Shown: positions 15,427 through 23,754, numbered from the stretch's first letter. The stretch is DNA of 26,774 bases from Acidiphilium sp. CAG:727 (GCA_000437515.1 FR898462.1:18039-44812), one strand, 5' to 3'. Notes: generated by a model not told the origin, from the letters alone. Program-made: numbers and translations.

Positions 15427-16242
15427 ATGGTAATTTCAGACGTCGTTAAAATTATCCTCATAGCGATAATCGAGGGTATCACGGAATGGTTGCCCGTTTC
15501 GAGTACGGGGCATATAATTATTTTCGAACGTTTTTTTACACTTTCCGATGATTTCACCGACGAATTCAAAAAATTATTTGATTACGTTATACAACTCGGC
15601 GCAATTACTTCCGTCCCGATATTATTTCGCGATAAATTGTTTTCGTTCAAAAAGCAAAGGAAGCAAACGGTTGAATTGTGGGCTAAAGTCGTGATTGCCA
15701 GTATTCCTGCGGTCGCAGCGATCGCGTTGGATAATCTGTTTGAAAGTTTCGGCGAAAAGGTTCAGTCGTATATTATAGCGTCTGCGTTGATATTTTACGG
15801 AATAGTATTCGTCGTTATCGAAAAAATTTATGAAAACGTAACGGATAAGAAGCCTTACGTACGCGACGTTACTTATTGCGATTCGCTTAAAATCGGCGGA
15901 TTTCAGGCTTTGGCTGCGATTCCCGGGACTTCAAGGTCGGGTATAACGATAATAGGCGGAAGAATATGCGGTCTTTCAAGACAAGCCGCCACCGAATTAT
16001 CCTTTTATCTTGCGATTCCGGCAATTGTGGGCGCAAGCGGATATAAAACGCTCAAATTCGCTTTAAGCGGCGTTATGTTAACTTTCAGACAAGCGAATGC
16101 CTTACTACTCGGCTTTGCGGTATCGTTTGCCGTTTCGATGTTCGTTATAAAACTGTTGACGAATTTCGTCAAGACTCGCGGATTTACCGGTTTCGGCGTG
16201 TACAGAATTTTACTCGGCGTCGCTTTATTTATTATTTTATAG
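15427..16242 (+). CDS. uppP: Undecaprenyl-diphosphate phosphatase (BacA/UppP)
   Basis: This integral membrane enzyme dephosphorylates undecaprenyl pyrophosphate, recycling the lipid carrier for peptidoglycan synthesis and conferring some bacitracin tolerance. From ATG 15427 the protein has 271 residues, matching the family (about 270). The two active-site motifs are EGITEWLPVSSTGH (16-29) and PGTSRSG (166-172). Several helices follow, and the C-terminus is hydrophobic. The longer frame from 15388 adds 13 residues that lie in the pnp terminator. The ribosome site is weak (GAGAG). It is followed after 7 nt by a kinase gene. Confidence 0.95.
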   Translation: MVISDVVKIILIAIIEGITEWLPVSSTGHIIIFERFFTLSDDFTDEFKKLFDYVIQLGAITSVPILFRDKLFSFKKQRKQTVELWAKVVIASIPAVAAIALDNLFESFGEKVQSYIIASALIFYGIVFVVIEKIYENVTDKKPYVRDVTYCDSLKIGGFQALAAIPGTSRSGITIIGGRICGLSRQAATELSFYLAIPAIVGASGYKTLKFALSGVMLTFRQANALLLGFAVSFAVSMFVIKLLTNFVKTRGFTGFGVYRILLGVALFIIL

Positions 16243-16249
16243 TGTTATC

Positions 16250-17092
16250 ATGAAGAAGAATTACGGAAGAATTTTAACGGTGCAGGATATTTCCTGTATA
16301 GGGCAGTGTTCGCTCACGGTGGCTTTACCCGTTATTTCCGCTTGCGGACACGAAACGATTATTTTACCGTCGGCGATATTATCGTCGCATACGTACAGAT
16401 TCAAGGGTTGGACTTTCAGAGATTTAACTGACGATATTCCCGCTATTTTAGATCACTGGAAGGGCGAAGGAATAAAGTTTGACGCTTGTTATACGGGTTA
16501 TCTCGGCAGTAAAAGACAAATTGATATTATAAAGGGGATATTCGCCGATATGCTCGTTGCGGGCGGACTGAAAATCGTAGATCCCGCTATGGCCGACGAG
16601 GGACTTCTTTATCCCGGTTTTAACGACGAATACGTCGAAGAAATGAAAAAACTCGTAGCGGTTTCGGATATAGTTCTGCCTAATATTACGGAGGCGGCTA
16701 TGCTTACGGGGACCGGATACAAAGAAAAATACGACGAAACGTACGTCAGAGAACTCGTCGAAAAATTAAAGCGTTCGGGCGCGAAGGCGGTCGTTATTAC
16801 GGGTGCGAAATTCGACGACGATTCTACCGGGGTGTTCGTAAGCGACGAAAACGGTAACGAATACTACTATAAGCATAAATTAATTCCTCATGTTTTCCAC
16901 GGAACGGGCGATATTTACGCCTCGGCGTTTACGGGTGCGTACGTCAAGGGGTTATCGATATACGAAAGCGCAAAACTTGCCGCCGATTATACCGTAAAGT
17001 GTATAGAAAATACGCTCGACGACGAAGAAAATCACTGGTACGGCGTGAAGTTTGAAACAGCGTTGAGGTTTTTAACCGATAAATTGAATTAA
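16250..17092 (+). CDS. Pyridoxal/pyridoxamine kinase (PdxK/PdxY-like)
   Basis: This cytoplasmic ribokinase-fold enzyme phosphorylates vitamin B6 forms in the salvage route to pyridoxal phosphate. It is 280 residues long. The N-terminus VQDISCIGQCSLTVALPVI and the SSHT loop (45-48) are typical of Clostridia pyridoxamine kinases. GYLGS (83-87), PNITEA (144-149) and the ATP/catalytic motif HGTGDIYASAFTGA (217-230), with catalytic D221, confirm it. No ribosome site is evident and it follows uppP closely, so it is probably read as part of the uppP operon. Whether pyridoxal, pyridoxine or pyridoxamine is preferred cannot be told from sequence. Confidence 0.9.
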   Translation: MKKNYGRILTVQDISCIGQCSLTVALPVISACGHETIILPSAILSSHTYRFKGWTFRDLTDDIPAILDHWKGEGIKFDACYTGYLGSKRQIDIIKGIFADMLVAGGLKIVDPAMADEGLLYPGFNDEYVEEMKKLVAVSDIVLPNITEAAMLTGTGYKEKYDETYVRELVEKLKRSGAKAVVITGAKFDDDSTGVFVSDENGNEYYYKHKLIPHVFHGTGDIYASAFTGAYVKGLSIYESAKLAADYTVKCIENTLDDEENHWYGVKFETALRFLTDKLN

Positions 17093-17103
17093 TCGTTTTG
17101 CTT

Positions 17104-18504
17104 ATGAAAAATAAATTGCAAGTCAATATGCTTGAAGGTTCAATCGTCAAAAATCTTCTGATTTTTGCGATTCCGCTGTTGGCTGCCAATATATTACAAT
17201 TACTTTTTAACGCCGCGGATATAACGATACTCGGTATATTCGTAACGGATTCCGTCCGCGCGATAGCGGCGGTTGCTGCCGTCGGCTCGACCAACGCGCT
17301 TATAAACCTCGTTATCGGTTTATTCGTAGGGCTATCCGTCGGCGCAAACGTTATAGTTGCAAAGTGCGTAGGCGAAGGTAACGAAGAAAAATCAAAAAGA
17401 ATAGTCGGCGTGTCAATGTCTATAAGCCTGATCGTCGGCGTATTCCTTGCGGTAATCGGATATTTTTTCGCAAAAACGTTTTTGCGTTGGATGGGCTCGC
17501 CCGAAGACGTTATAGATTTGGCAGCGTCGTACCTGAAAATTTATTTTTTAGGTATGCCGATAATGATGTTGTACAACTTTTCGTCCGCAATTTTAAGAGC
17601 GGTCGGAGATACCGTAAGACCGCTGATATTTCTCTGTATAGGCGGAGTGGTAAACGTCGGTTTTAATATCTTTTTCATAAAGATCGCGGGGCTTGACGTC
17701 GAAGGTGTTGCTATTGCTACCGTAATATCGCAACTTATAGCGGCGGTTTTAACGGTTATAACTTTGCTGAAAAGTAAAGGCTATAGTAAGTTTGAACTCA
17801 AAAATATGAAAATCAGAGGCTCCGACTTAAAGGAAATCGTAAAAATCGGAGTTCCCGCAGGATTGCAAGGCTGCGTATTCTCTATTTCTAACGTGCTTAT
17901 TCAAAGTTCGATCAATTCTTTCGGAACGGACGCGATAGCGGCAAACTCTATAGCAAGCCAGTTAGAAGGTTTCGTTTATTACGCAATGTATTCGGTTGCT
18001 CTTGCATCTATGTCGTTCGTAAGTCAGAACTACGGAGCGGGCAACATAAGCAGAGTAAAAAAGACCGTATGGATTACTCTCGCGGTGTCCGGCATCGTAG
18101 GCTTTATAATGGGCTGGGGCGTAGTTTTGCTTGATAAAGAACTGTGCTCGATCATAAACAGCGACCCGAAAGTAATAAATCTTGCCAGCAGCAGATTATG
18201 GACAATTTCGACGACTTATTTTCTGTGCGGGTTTATGGATACTTACGGTAACGTCATGAGGGGGCTCGGCAAATCGACTCTTGCGATGATAGTCAGTCTT
18301 TCGGGAAGTTGTCTGTTCAGAGTGATATGGATATATACGGTTTTCATTAAATGGCATACTTTGGAAATTTTGTATATCGTATATCCCGTAAGTTGGCTTT
18401 TGACGTCTCTTATTTACGTGGCGATATATTATCCGTACGTAAATATGCTTGAAAAAAAGAATAAAAAACCAGTAATTGCCGAAGAAGGAGGAAATTACCA
18501 ATGA
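17104..18504 (+). CDS. MATE family multidrug/metabolite exporter
   Basis: This 466-residue membrane protein has about 12 helices. MATE exporters expel cationic compounds in exchange for Na+ or H+. The N-terminus LEGSIVKNLLIFAIPLLAAN matches the family pattern, in which a short cytoplasmic lead enters TM1. LRAVGDT (residues near 160) and the second-half equivalents NVMRGLGKST and SFVSQNYGAGN are typical MATE signatures, repeated once per half. ATG 17104 is preferred over an in-frame TTG at 17098. There is no ribosome site. The substrate is unknown. Its stop overlaps the next start (ATGA). Confidence 0.92.
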   Translation: MKNKLQVNMLEGSIVKNLLIFAIPLLAANILQLLFNAADITILGIFVTDSVRAIAAVAAVGSTNALINLVIGLFVGLSVGANVIVAKCVGEGNEEKSKRIVGVSMSISLIVGVFLAVIGYFFAKTFLRWMGSPEDVIDLAASYLKIYFLGMPIMMLYNFSSAILRAVGDTVRPLIFLCIGGVVNVGFNIFFIKIAGLDVEGVAIATVISQLIAAVLTVITLLKSKGYSKFELKNMKIRGSDLKEIVKIGVPAGLQGCVFSISNVLIQSSINSFGTDAIAANSIASQLEGFVYYAMYSVALASMSFVSQNYGAGNISRVKKTVWITLAVSGIVGFIMGWGVVLLDKELCSIINSDPKVINLASSRLWTISTTYFLCGFMDTYGNVMRGLGKSTLAMIVSLSGSCLFRVIWIYTVFIKWHTLEILYIVYPVSWLLTSLIYVAIYYPYVNMLEKKNKKPVIAEEGGNYQ

Positions 18505-19385
18505 AGTACTATTGCTTGTTTAACCCTATGGCGGGTAACGAAAAGAGCGCGGAAAAAATTAAAAAACTGCCGGGATTTTTCCCGGACGCCGACGTTGTTC
18601 GTTACGACGTTACCAAAACGCCTTACGCCGAGATATTTCCGCTTCTCGAAAAAGACGACAAAATCATATTGTGCGGCGGCGACGGAACGCTTAACAGATT
18701 CGTAAATTCGGTTGACGTATTGCCTGAAAACGACGTTTATTTATTCGCTACCGGTACGGGCAACGACTTTTTGACAGACGTGGGCGGCGATAAGGATAAA
18801 CCCGCGCTTATAAACGATTATATATGCGATTTACCGATAGTTACCGTAAACGGCAAAGATTATAAGTTCGTAAACGGGATCGGTTACGGAATAGACGGTT
18901 ATTGCTGCGAAGTCGGCGACGCTATGAAAGCGGCAGGGAAAACGGATATAAATTAAGCAGGAATAGCCATTAAAGGGTTACTTTTCAAATATAAACCCCG
19001 CAATGCCGTAGTTACCGTAGACGGAGTTACGAAAACTTATAAAAAAGTATGGCTTGCGCCTACTATGCAAGGCAGGTATTACGGCGGAGGAATGATACCC
19101 ACTCCTAATCAAGGCAGACTATCCGATCGCGGAAACGTTTCTACGATGGTCTATTACGGAGTAGGTAAACTTAAAGCGCTTATGGTATTTCCGTCTATTT
19201 TCAAGGGCGAACACGTTAAGCATACGAAAATGATAGACGTTCTGGAAGGCGACGTTGTAACCGTAAAATTCGACGTTCCTACCGCGCTTCAAATCGACGG
19301 CGAAACCATTTTAGGCGTTACCGAATATACCGTTACTTCCCGTAACGCGTTGAAAAAAGCCGCGGACGTTTCCGCGACTGCGTAA
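18501..19385 (+). pseudogene. Diacylglycerol-kinase-like lipid kinase, interrupted by one in-frame TAA
   Basis: The gene starts at ATG 18501, overlapping the MATE stop, with AAGGAGG at 18485-18491. The N-terminal half is a lipid kinase nucleotide domain: NPMAG (8-12), GGDGTLNRFVN (59-69) and GTGNDF (85-90). After residue 151 a TAA (18954-18956) interrupts the frame. The same frame then continues for 142 residues with typical family sequence (AGIAIKGLLFKYKPRNAVV, GGGMIPTPNQ, LQIDGE). Without the stop the product would be about 294 residues, normal for the family. The neighbouring residues suggest the TAA replaced a Tyr codon by one substitution. It is a recent pseudogene or a sequence error. 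TAA ends many other genes here, so recoding is unlikely. Confidence 0.85.
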
Positions 19386-19407
19386 AGATATTTTTACAGA
19401 CACTCGA

Positions 19408-19435
19408 AAAAGGCTCGCGATTTTGCGAGCCTTTT
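19408..19435. terminator. Bidirectional terminator between the lipid kinase and mgtE
   Basis: AAAAGGCTCGC (19408-19418) pairs perfectly with GCGAGCCTTTT (19425-19435) around a 6-nt loop. T runs flank the stem on both strands. It serves the plus-strand kinase operon and the minus-strand mgtE gene, which ends at 19449. Confidence 0.92.
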
Positions 19436-19448
19436 AACTTACTTTGAT

Positions 19449-20894
19449 TTATACGACGAATACGCCGATTTCAATAAACAAAAGAATAGTTATTCCGTAA
19501 TAAATACATACTGCAACCAGGTCGTTTACGGTCGTGATAAGCGGCCCCGACGCTACGGCGGGATCAATACCTATTTTCTTGAATAGCATAGGTATCAACG
19601 TTCCGTCCAGACTTGCCACTACCATAGAGCAGAGAAGGGCGATGCCGACGCAAGCGGATATTTCGAAACCGAAACATGGAGAGGCGTCTTTTATCGGCAA
19701 TATCCAAGTTTTTAATACTCCCAATGAAATGAATGCAAGTGTACCTATCAATAAACCGTTGAAAAATCCGACGCGAAGTTCTTTAAGTACAAACTTAAGT
19801 TTACTCTTTCTGTCTAACTCTTCTTCGCTCAAAACTCGAATCGTAACACCAAGCGATTGCGTGCCTGTATTACCGCCCATATCAAGAATTAAACTCTGAA
19901 ATACAAATATAATTGCTAATTCGGGTATGGTAAGCAGAGATTTGAATGAGTCAATAACTATAGAAACTACGAGTCCCAATCCGAGCAGGGCGAGCAGCCA
20001 CGGGATACGCTTACGCATACTCTTGAAAAGCGGCTCGTTAAGATCTTCGGCTTCGGTCAAACCCGCGAGTTTCGCATAGTCGTCGCCGAATTCTTCGTGT
20101 ACGACTTCGGTTATGTCCGATTGCGTGATAACGCCGATAAGTTCGTTGTTTGCGTTCAGTACGGGGATGGAGTCTTCTTCGTAATCTTTTAATTGTTCGA
20201 TGCACTCTTCGACGGTTTCTTTCGCGTAAACGTACGGGTAAGCGGTGGTGATAATGTTGTCGAGCGGAGTTCCTTCTCTTGCTCTGATTAAATCTTTAAG
20301 ATCTATCGCGCCGTAAAAAGTATTGTCGTCGTTTACCGCGTAGAGTGTAGAAATGTTATCGTTTTCGCCCGCTTCGGTAATAACCGCCCGCATCGCTTGT
20401 TTTATCGATAAGTTTTTGTTGACCGAAATGAAGTTGGTGGTCATTTTACTACCGATCATATCGTCGTCGTAAGAATCAATCAACTTGATGTCTTCGACGG
20501 AGTCTTTTTCCATCAACTTGATAATTTCTTCTTTCTTATCGTCTTCGAGTTCCTCGAGAACGTCAACCGCGTCGTCGGCGTCCATGTTTTCGATTATGTC
20601 CGCCGCCTTTTCACTCGGTAATTCTTCGATATATTCTTCTACGTCGTCAAGATACGGAAAAATCTCGGACATCTTTTCGGTGCCGAGCAGGCGATACAAC
20701 TTCGCTCTTTCTTCCTGCGATAATTCGGGAAGAATCGACGCAATATCGTTTTCGTGATAATCGCTTAAATCTTCGCGCAATCGTTCCGGAGGTTCGTCGC
20801 TCTTTATTAGTTTTAACAGTTCTTCTTCGTAATCTCGTTTTTCGGGAACTTCGCTTATATTTTCTTCCTGATCGAGAATTTCTTTTTCGTCCAC
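19449..20894 (-). CDS. mgtE: MgtE family magnesium transporter
   Basis: MgtE is a Mg2+-gated homodimeric Mg2+ channel in the membrane. The 481-residue protein has an acidic N-terminal domain (about 35-140, with LPSEKAADIIENMDADDAVD) and two CBS domains (about 145-205 and 208-265). The plug-helix region leads into five helices from residue 297 on. The channel signatures GGNTGTQ (340-346) and DPAVASGPLITTVNDLV (444-460) are present, with D458 at the usual pore aspartate position. The start is GTG 20894, with GGAAGGAGG 7 nt upstream. The predicted leader is only about 30 nt, too short for an M-box riboswitch, so control probably rests on the protein's own Mg2+ sensing. It is divergent from galM. 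Confidence 0.95.
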   Translation of the reverse strand: MDEKEILDQEENISEVPEKRDYEEELLKLIKSDEPPERLREDLSDYHENDIASILPELSQEERAKLYRLLGTEKMSEIFPYLDDVEEYIEELPSEKAADIIENMDADDAVDVLEELEDDKKEEIIKLMEKDSVEDIKLIDSYDDDMIGSKMTTNFISVNKNLSIKQAMRAVITEAGENDNISTLYAVNDDNTFYGAIDLKDLIRAREGTPLDNIITTAYPYVYAKETVEECIEQLKDYEEDSIPVLNANNELIGVITQSDITEVVHEEFGDDYAKLAGLTEAEDLNEPLFKSMRKRIPWLLALLGLGLVVSIVIDSFKSLLTIPELAIIFVFQSLILDMGGNTGTQSLGVTIRVLSEEELDRKSKLKFVLKELRVGFFNGLLIGTLAFISLGVLKTWILPIKDASPCFGFEISACVGIALLCSMVVASLDGTLIPMLFKKIGIDPAVASGPLITTVNDLVAVCIYYGITILLFIEIGVFVV

Positions 20895-20930
20895 GGCTAA
20901 ACCTCCTTCCGAATTGATATTAACGAATCA

Positions 20931-20959
20931 ATTGTACCACAAAAAAGATAATCAGGCAA
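20931..20959 (-). promoter_or_regulatory. Promoter for mgtE
   Basis: On the minus strand: TTGCCT (20959-20954), 17-nt spacer, TACAAT (20936-20931). The start site would be near 20924. Confidence 0.7.
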
Positions 20960-20981
20960 CAAAAAACGGTTAAAAAAGACT

Positions 20982-21009
20982 TTGCTTTTATTAAAAGATA
21001 TGCTACAAT
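20982..21009 (+). promoter_or_regulatory. Promoter for galM, apparently giving a leaderless mRNA
   Basis: TTGCTT (20982-20987), 16-nt spacer, TACAAT (21004-21009). Only 9 nt separate the -10 box from the galM ATG at 21019, so transcription should start within about 3 nt of the start codon. No ribosome site exists. Confidence 0.65.
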
Positions 21010-21018
21010 TATGTTGAA

Positions 21019-22026
21019 ATGATAAAAAGATTGTTTGGTAAAACCGCAGACGGCAAAGACGTTTACTCATACGTATTGTATAACGGAAAAATCGCGCTTA
21101 CGGTACTGAGCCTCGGGGCGACCGTGCAAAGCGTTAAATACGACGGCAGGGATATAGTCCTCGGCTACGATACAGTCGCCGAATACGAAAAAAACGACGG
21201 TTATCTCGGCGCAGTAATAGGCAGGTACGCAAACCGTATAAGCGGCGCTTCGTTCAAAATAGGTAAAAAGAAGTATAATCTTTCGGCTAACGAAGGACAG
21301 AATTCTCTTCACGGCGGAAATTTCGGTTTCGACAAGGTTTTGTGGCAAGAAGACGAATCATCCGAAAATTCGATTACTCTTAAATACTTTTCGCCGGACG
21401 GCGAAGAAGGGTATCCGTCGGGGTTGATAGTTACAGTAAAGTATTATATTGACGATTGCGTGTTCGGGGTAAGATATACCGCCGTTTCAAACGGCGATAC
21501 GCCGGTAAATCTGACGAATCATACCTATTTCAACCTGTACGAAGAAGGGACGATCGGCGACCAGTTTTTAACTTTGTATGCAGATAAATATAATCCCGTA
21601 GGTAAAAGTATGCTCCCGATAGGTTCTGTTTCGCCCGTTAAAGGTACGCCGATGGATTTTACTCTCGTAAAACGGATAGGCAGGGATATTGATTCCGACG
21701 ACGAACAGATGGTCATAGGCGACGGTTACGATCATAATTTCGTTATAAACGGCAACGGTTTTCGTAAATTCGTCGAGGTCAGTTCGCCTAAGGCGGGGAT
21801 AAAAATGACGGGGTACACCGATAACGACTGCGTTCAGTTTTATACGGGCAATAAACTGACCACGAGAAAAGGGAAAAAAGACAATCTGATTGCAAGGCGC
21901 GGCGGGTATTGTTTTGAAACGCAAGGTTATCCGAACGCAGTAAATCAACCTAATTTTCCGAGCCCCATATTGAAAAAAGGAGAAGTTTATCGGACGGTTA
22001 CCGAGTTCAGACTTGAAAAATATTAA
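21019..22026 (+). CDS. galM: Aldose 1-epimerase (galactose mutarotase)
   Basis: GalM interconverts alpha and beta anomers of galactose and glucose, feeding the Leloir pathway. It is 335 residues, the usual length. Active-site features are GRYANRI with N72 and R73, NSLHGG with H98, NLTNHTYFNL with catalytic H168, GYDHNFV (237-242) and the catalytic base E300 in CFETQ. NQPNFPS (309-315) follows. The start matches family N-termini (FGKTADGKDVYSY). It stands alone with its own promoter and terminator, with no galactose operon partners in the window. The mRNA looks leaderless. Confidence 0.95.
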   Translation: MIKRLFGKTADGKDVYSYVLYNGKIALTVLSLGATVQSVKYDGRDIVLGYDTVAEYEKNDGYLGAVIGRYANRISGASFKIGKKKYNLSANEGQNSLHGGNFGFDKVLWQEDESSENSITLKYFSPDGEEGYPSGLIVTVKYYIDDCVFGVRYTAVSNGDTPVNLTNHTYFNLYEEGTIGDQFLTLYADKYNPVGKSMLPIGSVSPVKGTPMDFTLVKRIGRDIDSDDEQMVIGDGYDHNFVINGNGFRKFVEVSSPKAGIKMTGYTDNDCVQFYTGNKLTTRKGKKDNLIARRGGYCFETQGYPNAVNQPNFPSPILKKGEVYRTVTEFRLEKY

Positions 22027-22062
22027 AATGCAGGGTTGCATATAAAAGCAACCCTGCATTTT
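22025..22062. terminator. Bidirectional terminator between galM and the DUF378 gene
   Basis: A perfect 15-bp stem pairs AAAATGCAGGGTTGC (22025-22039) with GCAACCCTGCATTTT (22048-22062), with an 8-nt loop and a T run after it. The reverse strand also ends in T4, so it can serve the convergent minus-strand gene ending at 22075. Confidence 0.92.
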
Positions 22063-22074
22063 TTAATTTTGTCG

Positions 22075-22296
22075 TTAATTATCGCTTCCGAGAACGAGTT
22101 TTCCTTGCGTTAATATCGGCGAAATGATAAGCCAGATCGCCGATAAAGCTACCAACGAATAGACGACTATAGAGCCTATCGTTCTCGCGCCCATAAATAT
22201 CCAACCTACGAGATTAAATCCGCTGAAAGCGAATATTCCCCAATTGAGAGCCCCTACGAGAACGAGTATATAGGCAATTATGTTTGCAATCTTCAT
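22075..22296 (-). CDS. DUF378 small membrane protein
   Basis: This 73-residue protein has two predicted membrane helices (about 4-24 and 38-60). Its sequence IAYILVLVGALNWGIFAFSG followed by FNLVGWIFMG and ARTIGSIVYSLVALSAIW-like segments matches the DUF378 (YuzA-like) family; the role of that family is unknown. The start is ATG 22296, with GGAGG at 22304-22308, 7 nt away. A longer frame from 22335 lacks such support. It lies 75 nt downstream of rsuA on the same strand and ends at the shared terminator, so it may be the last gene of the tetR-rsuA transcript. Confidence 0.85.
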   Translation of the reverse strand: MKIANIIAYILVLVGALNWGIFAFSGFNLVGWIFMGARTIGSIVVYSLVALSAIWLIISPILTQGKLVLGSDN

Positions 22297-22371
22297 CAGG
22301 TATCCTCCTTTAGCCACGAGTTCAAAGGCAATCACATGCGGCTACCTATATTTTGTTCGCTTTATGTTTAT

Positions 22372-23070
22372 TTATGCTTTTGCAAACCACGAAATTTCTT
22401 CTTCGGTCAGATAACGCCAGGCGCCTTCGGGTAAATCGCCGATTTCGAGTTTTCCGAAGCCGATTCTTCCGAGTTTCGTTATCTTATTGCTTCTCGCGCC
22501 GAAAAGCCGCTTGATTTCGTGGTATTTGCCTTCGGTAAGGTAAATATAGCCTTCGGTTTCGCTTATGCGTTCGATTTTACACGGTTTGGTGGAGTAGCCG
22601 TCTTTTAAGGTTATGCCGCTTTCGATTGCCGTAAGGTCGGCATCCGAGTAAGCGTCTGCCGTTTCGAACGAATATTTTTTTTCGACGTGCTTTTTAGGTG
22701 ATAAAGCGTTATGCGCGGAAATTCCGTCGTTGGTTAAAACGACTAACCCCGTAGTGTCTTTGTCGAGTCTTCCGCAGGGGAATAAATCTAATTTTAATAA
22801 GTCTTCTGGCAATAAGTCGAGTACGGTTTTCTGATCTCTGTCTTCCGTCGCGCTTACTACGCCACGAGGTTTATTCATCATAATATAAACGAAACGTCTG
22901 TAAACGATTTTATCATCGTTATAACGAATTTCGTCTTTGTCGGGGTCGACTTTGTAGTCGGCTTTTTTTATCGTTTCTCCGTTTACGGTTACTTTGCCGA
23001 GTTTAAGTTGTTTTTGCGCCTGACTTCGCGTCAAGGTTCCCGTTTGCGAGAAAAATTTATCTAATCTCAT
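22372..23070 (-). CDS. rsuA: RsuA-type 16S rRNA pseudouridine synthase
   Basis: This enzyme converts a uridine in rRNA to pseudouridine. The 232-residue protein has an N-terminal S4 RNA-binding domain (MRLDKFFSQTGTLTRSQAQK, about 1-60) and the catalytic motif GRLDKDTTGLVVLTNDG with nucleophile D103. The C-terminal EGKYHEIKRLFGA resembles the RsuA form (16S U516) more than RluB/RluE (EGRNREVRR). The subtype call is inference from that motif. Its ATG starts 1 nt after the tetR stop and has only a weak ribosome site, so translation is likely coupled to tetR. Confidence 0.9.
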   Translation of the reverse strand: MRLDKFFSQTGTLTRSQAQKQLKLGKVTVNGETIKKADYKVDPDKDEIRYNDDKIVYRRFVYIMMNKPRGVVSATEDRDQKTVLDLLPEDLLKLDLFPCGRLDKDTTGLVVLTNDGISAHNALSPKKHVEKKYSFETADAYSDADLTAIESGITLKDGYSTKPCKIERISETEGYIYLTEGKYHEIKRLFGARSNKITKLGRIGFGKLEIGDLPEGAWRYLTEEEISWFAKA

Positions 23071-23071
23071 G

Positions 23072-23671
23072 TTATCTGAAAAGGTTTACGATTGTAGCGG
23101 AAACTATTTTACGCATGACTTCGTAGTCGATGTAATCGTGATTGTCGAAAACGTATTCGTGAGCAAAGGATTGAACGAGATTCATCGCAAGGTGAACTTT
23201 TTCGTTCGGATGGTCGCAAACGATTCCGACGCTCGCTAAAAGTCCGGTTATATTTTGAGATATATGATTTTCCAGCGAAATAAATGCCGAATTTACCGCT
23301 TCGTCCGTCGGCGCGAGGGAGTGCAGCGTGTTGTGAAGCCTCGCGTTACTTTCGTGCGCTTTAATCGTTGCGTCTAAAATTTCGGGTACGACTTTATCGA
23401 GATCGTCTTTACATTTAAGATCTTTCATTACGACCATAAGCGGCTTCGTAACTTTGCGGATATATATTTCAAGTACGCAAATCAATATATCGCGCTTATC
23501 TTTGAAATATCCGTAAACTATACCGGTAGACACGCCCGCTCTTTTGGCTATTTCCTGCGTGTTGGTGCCGTAATAACCGATTTCGGAAAACAACTCGTAT
23601 CCGGCTTCGATAATTCTGTTTTTCTTCTCTATAGACCGCTCTTGTTGCGGTTGCCTGATATGCGTACTCAT
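23072..23671 (-). CDS. TetR family transcriptional regulator
   Basis: This is a 199-residue regulator with the start at ATG 23671 (MSTHIRQPQQERS). The frame extends 25 codons further upstream, but that stretch crosses the promoter. The helix-turn-helix domain (about 15-60) has the family pattern IIEAGYELFSEIGYYGTN, then TQEIAKRAGVSTGIVYGYFKDKRDIL. The C-terminal half is the variable ligand and dimer domain, with no recognisable ligand class. It is divergent from the feo operon and could regulate it, itself, or rsuA. The transcript appears leaderless. The ligand and targets are unknown. Confidence 0.9.
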   Translation of the reverse strand: MSTHIRQPQQERSIEKKNRIIEAGYELFSEIGYYGTNTQEIAKRAGVSTGIVYGYFKDKRDILICVLEIYIRKVTKPLMVVMKDLKCKDDLDKVVPEILDATIKAHESNARLHNTLHSLAPTDEAVNSAFISLENHISQNITGLLASVGIVCDHPNEKVHLAMNLVQSFAHEYVFDNHDYIDYEVMRKIVSATIVNLFR

Positions 23672-23680
23672 ATTAAGAAT

Positions 23681-23710
23681 ATTGTAACACAACGAACCGA
23701 AAAAAGCAAT
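23681..23710 (-). promoter_or_regulatory. Promoter for tetR, apparently giving a leaderless mRNA
   Basis: On the minus strand: TTGCTT (23710-23705), 18-nt spacer, TACAAT (23686-23681), then 9 nt to the ATG at 23671. There is no ribosome site. Confidence 0.6.
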
Positions 23711-23731
23711 AAAAATAATTTCAAAAAAACA

Positions 23732-23747
23732 TGAAAAAACATTCATA
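23732..23747. promoter_or_regulatory. Upstream copy of a 16-bp palindrome, candidate operator
   Basis: ATGAA-N6-TTCAT, 8 nt upstream of the feo -35 box. It matches the downstream copy at 13 of 16 positions. The centre-to-centre distance is 62 bp, about six helical turns. The binding protein is unknown. Confidence 0.5.
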
Positions 23748-23754
23748 TTTTGCT

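Noticed and set aside
18954..18956. TAA read as an amino acid (recoding) in the lipid kinase
   Set aside because: TAA ends many other genes here at family-expected positions, and no recoding signal is visible.
23672..23746. 25-codon N-terminal extension of tetR
   Set aside because: It crosses the TACAAT and TTGCTT promoter elements and encodes a hydrophobic stretch foreign to TetR proteins.
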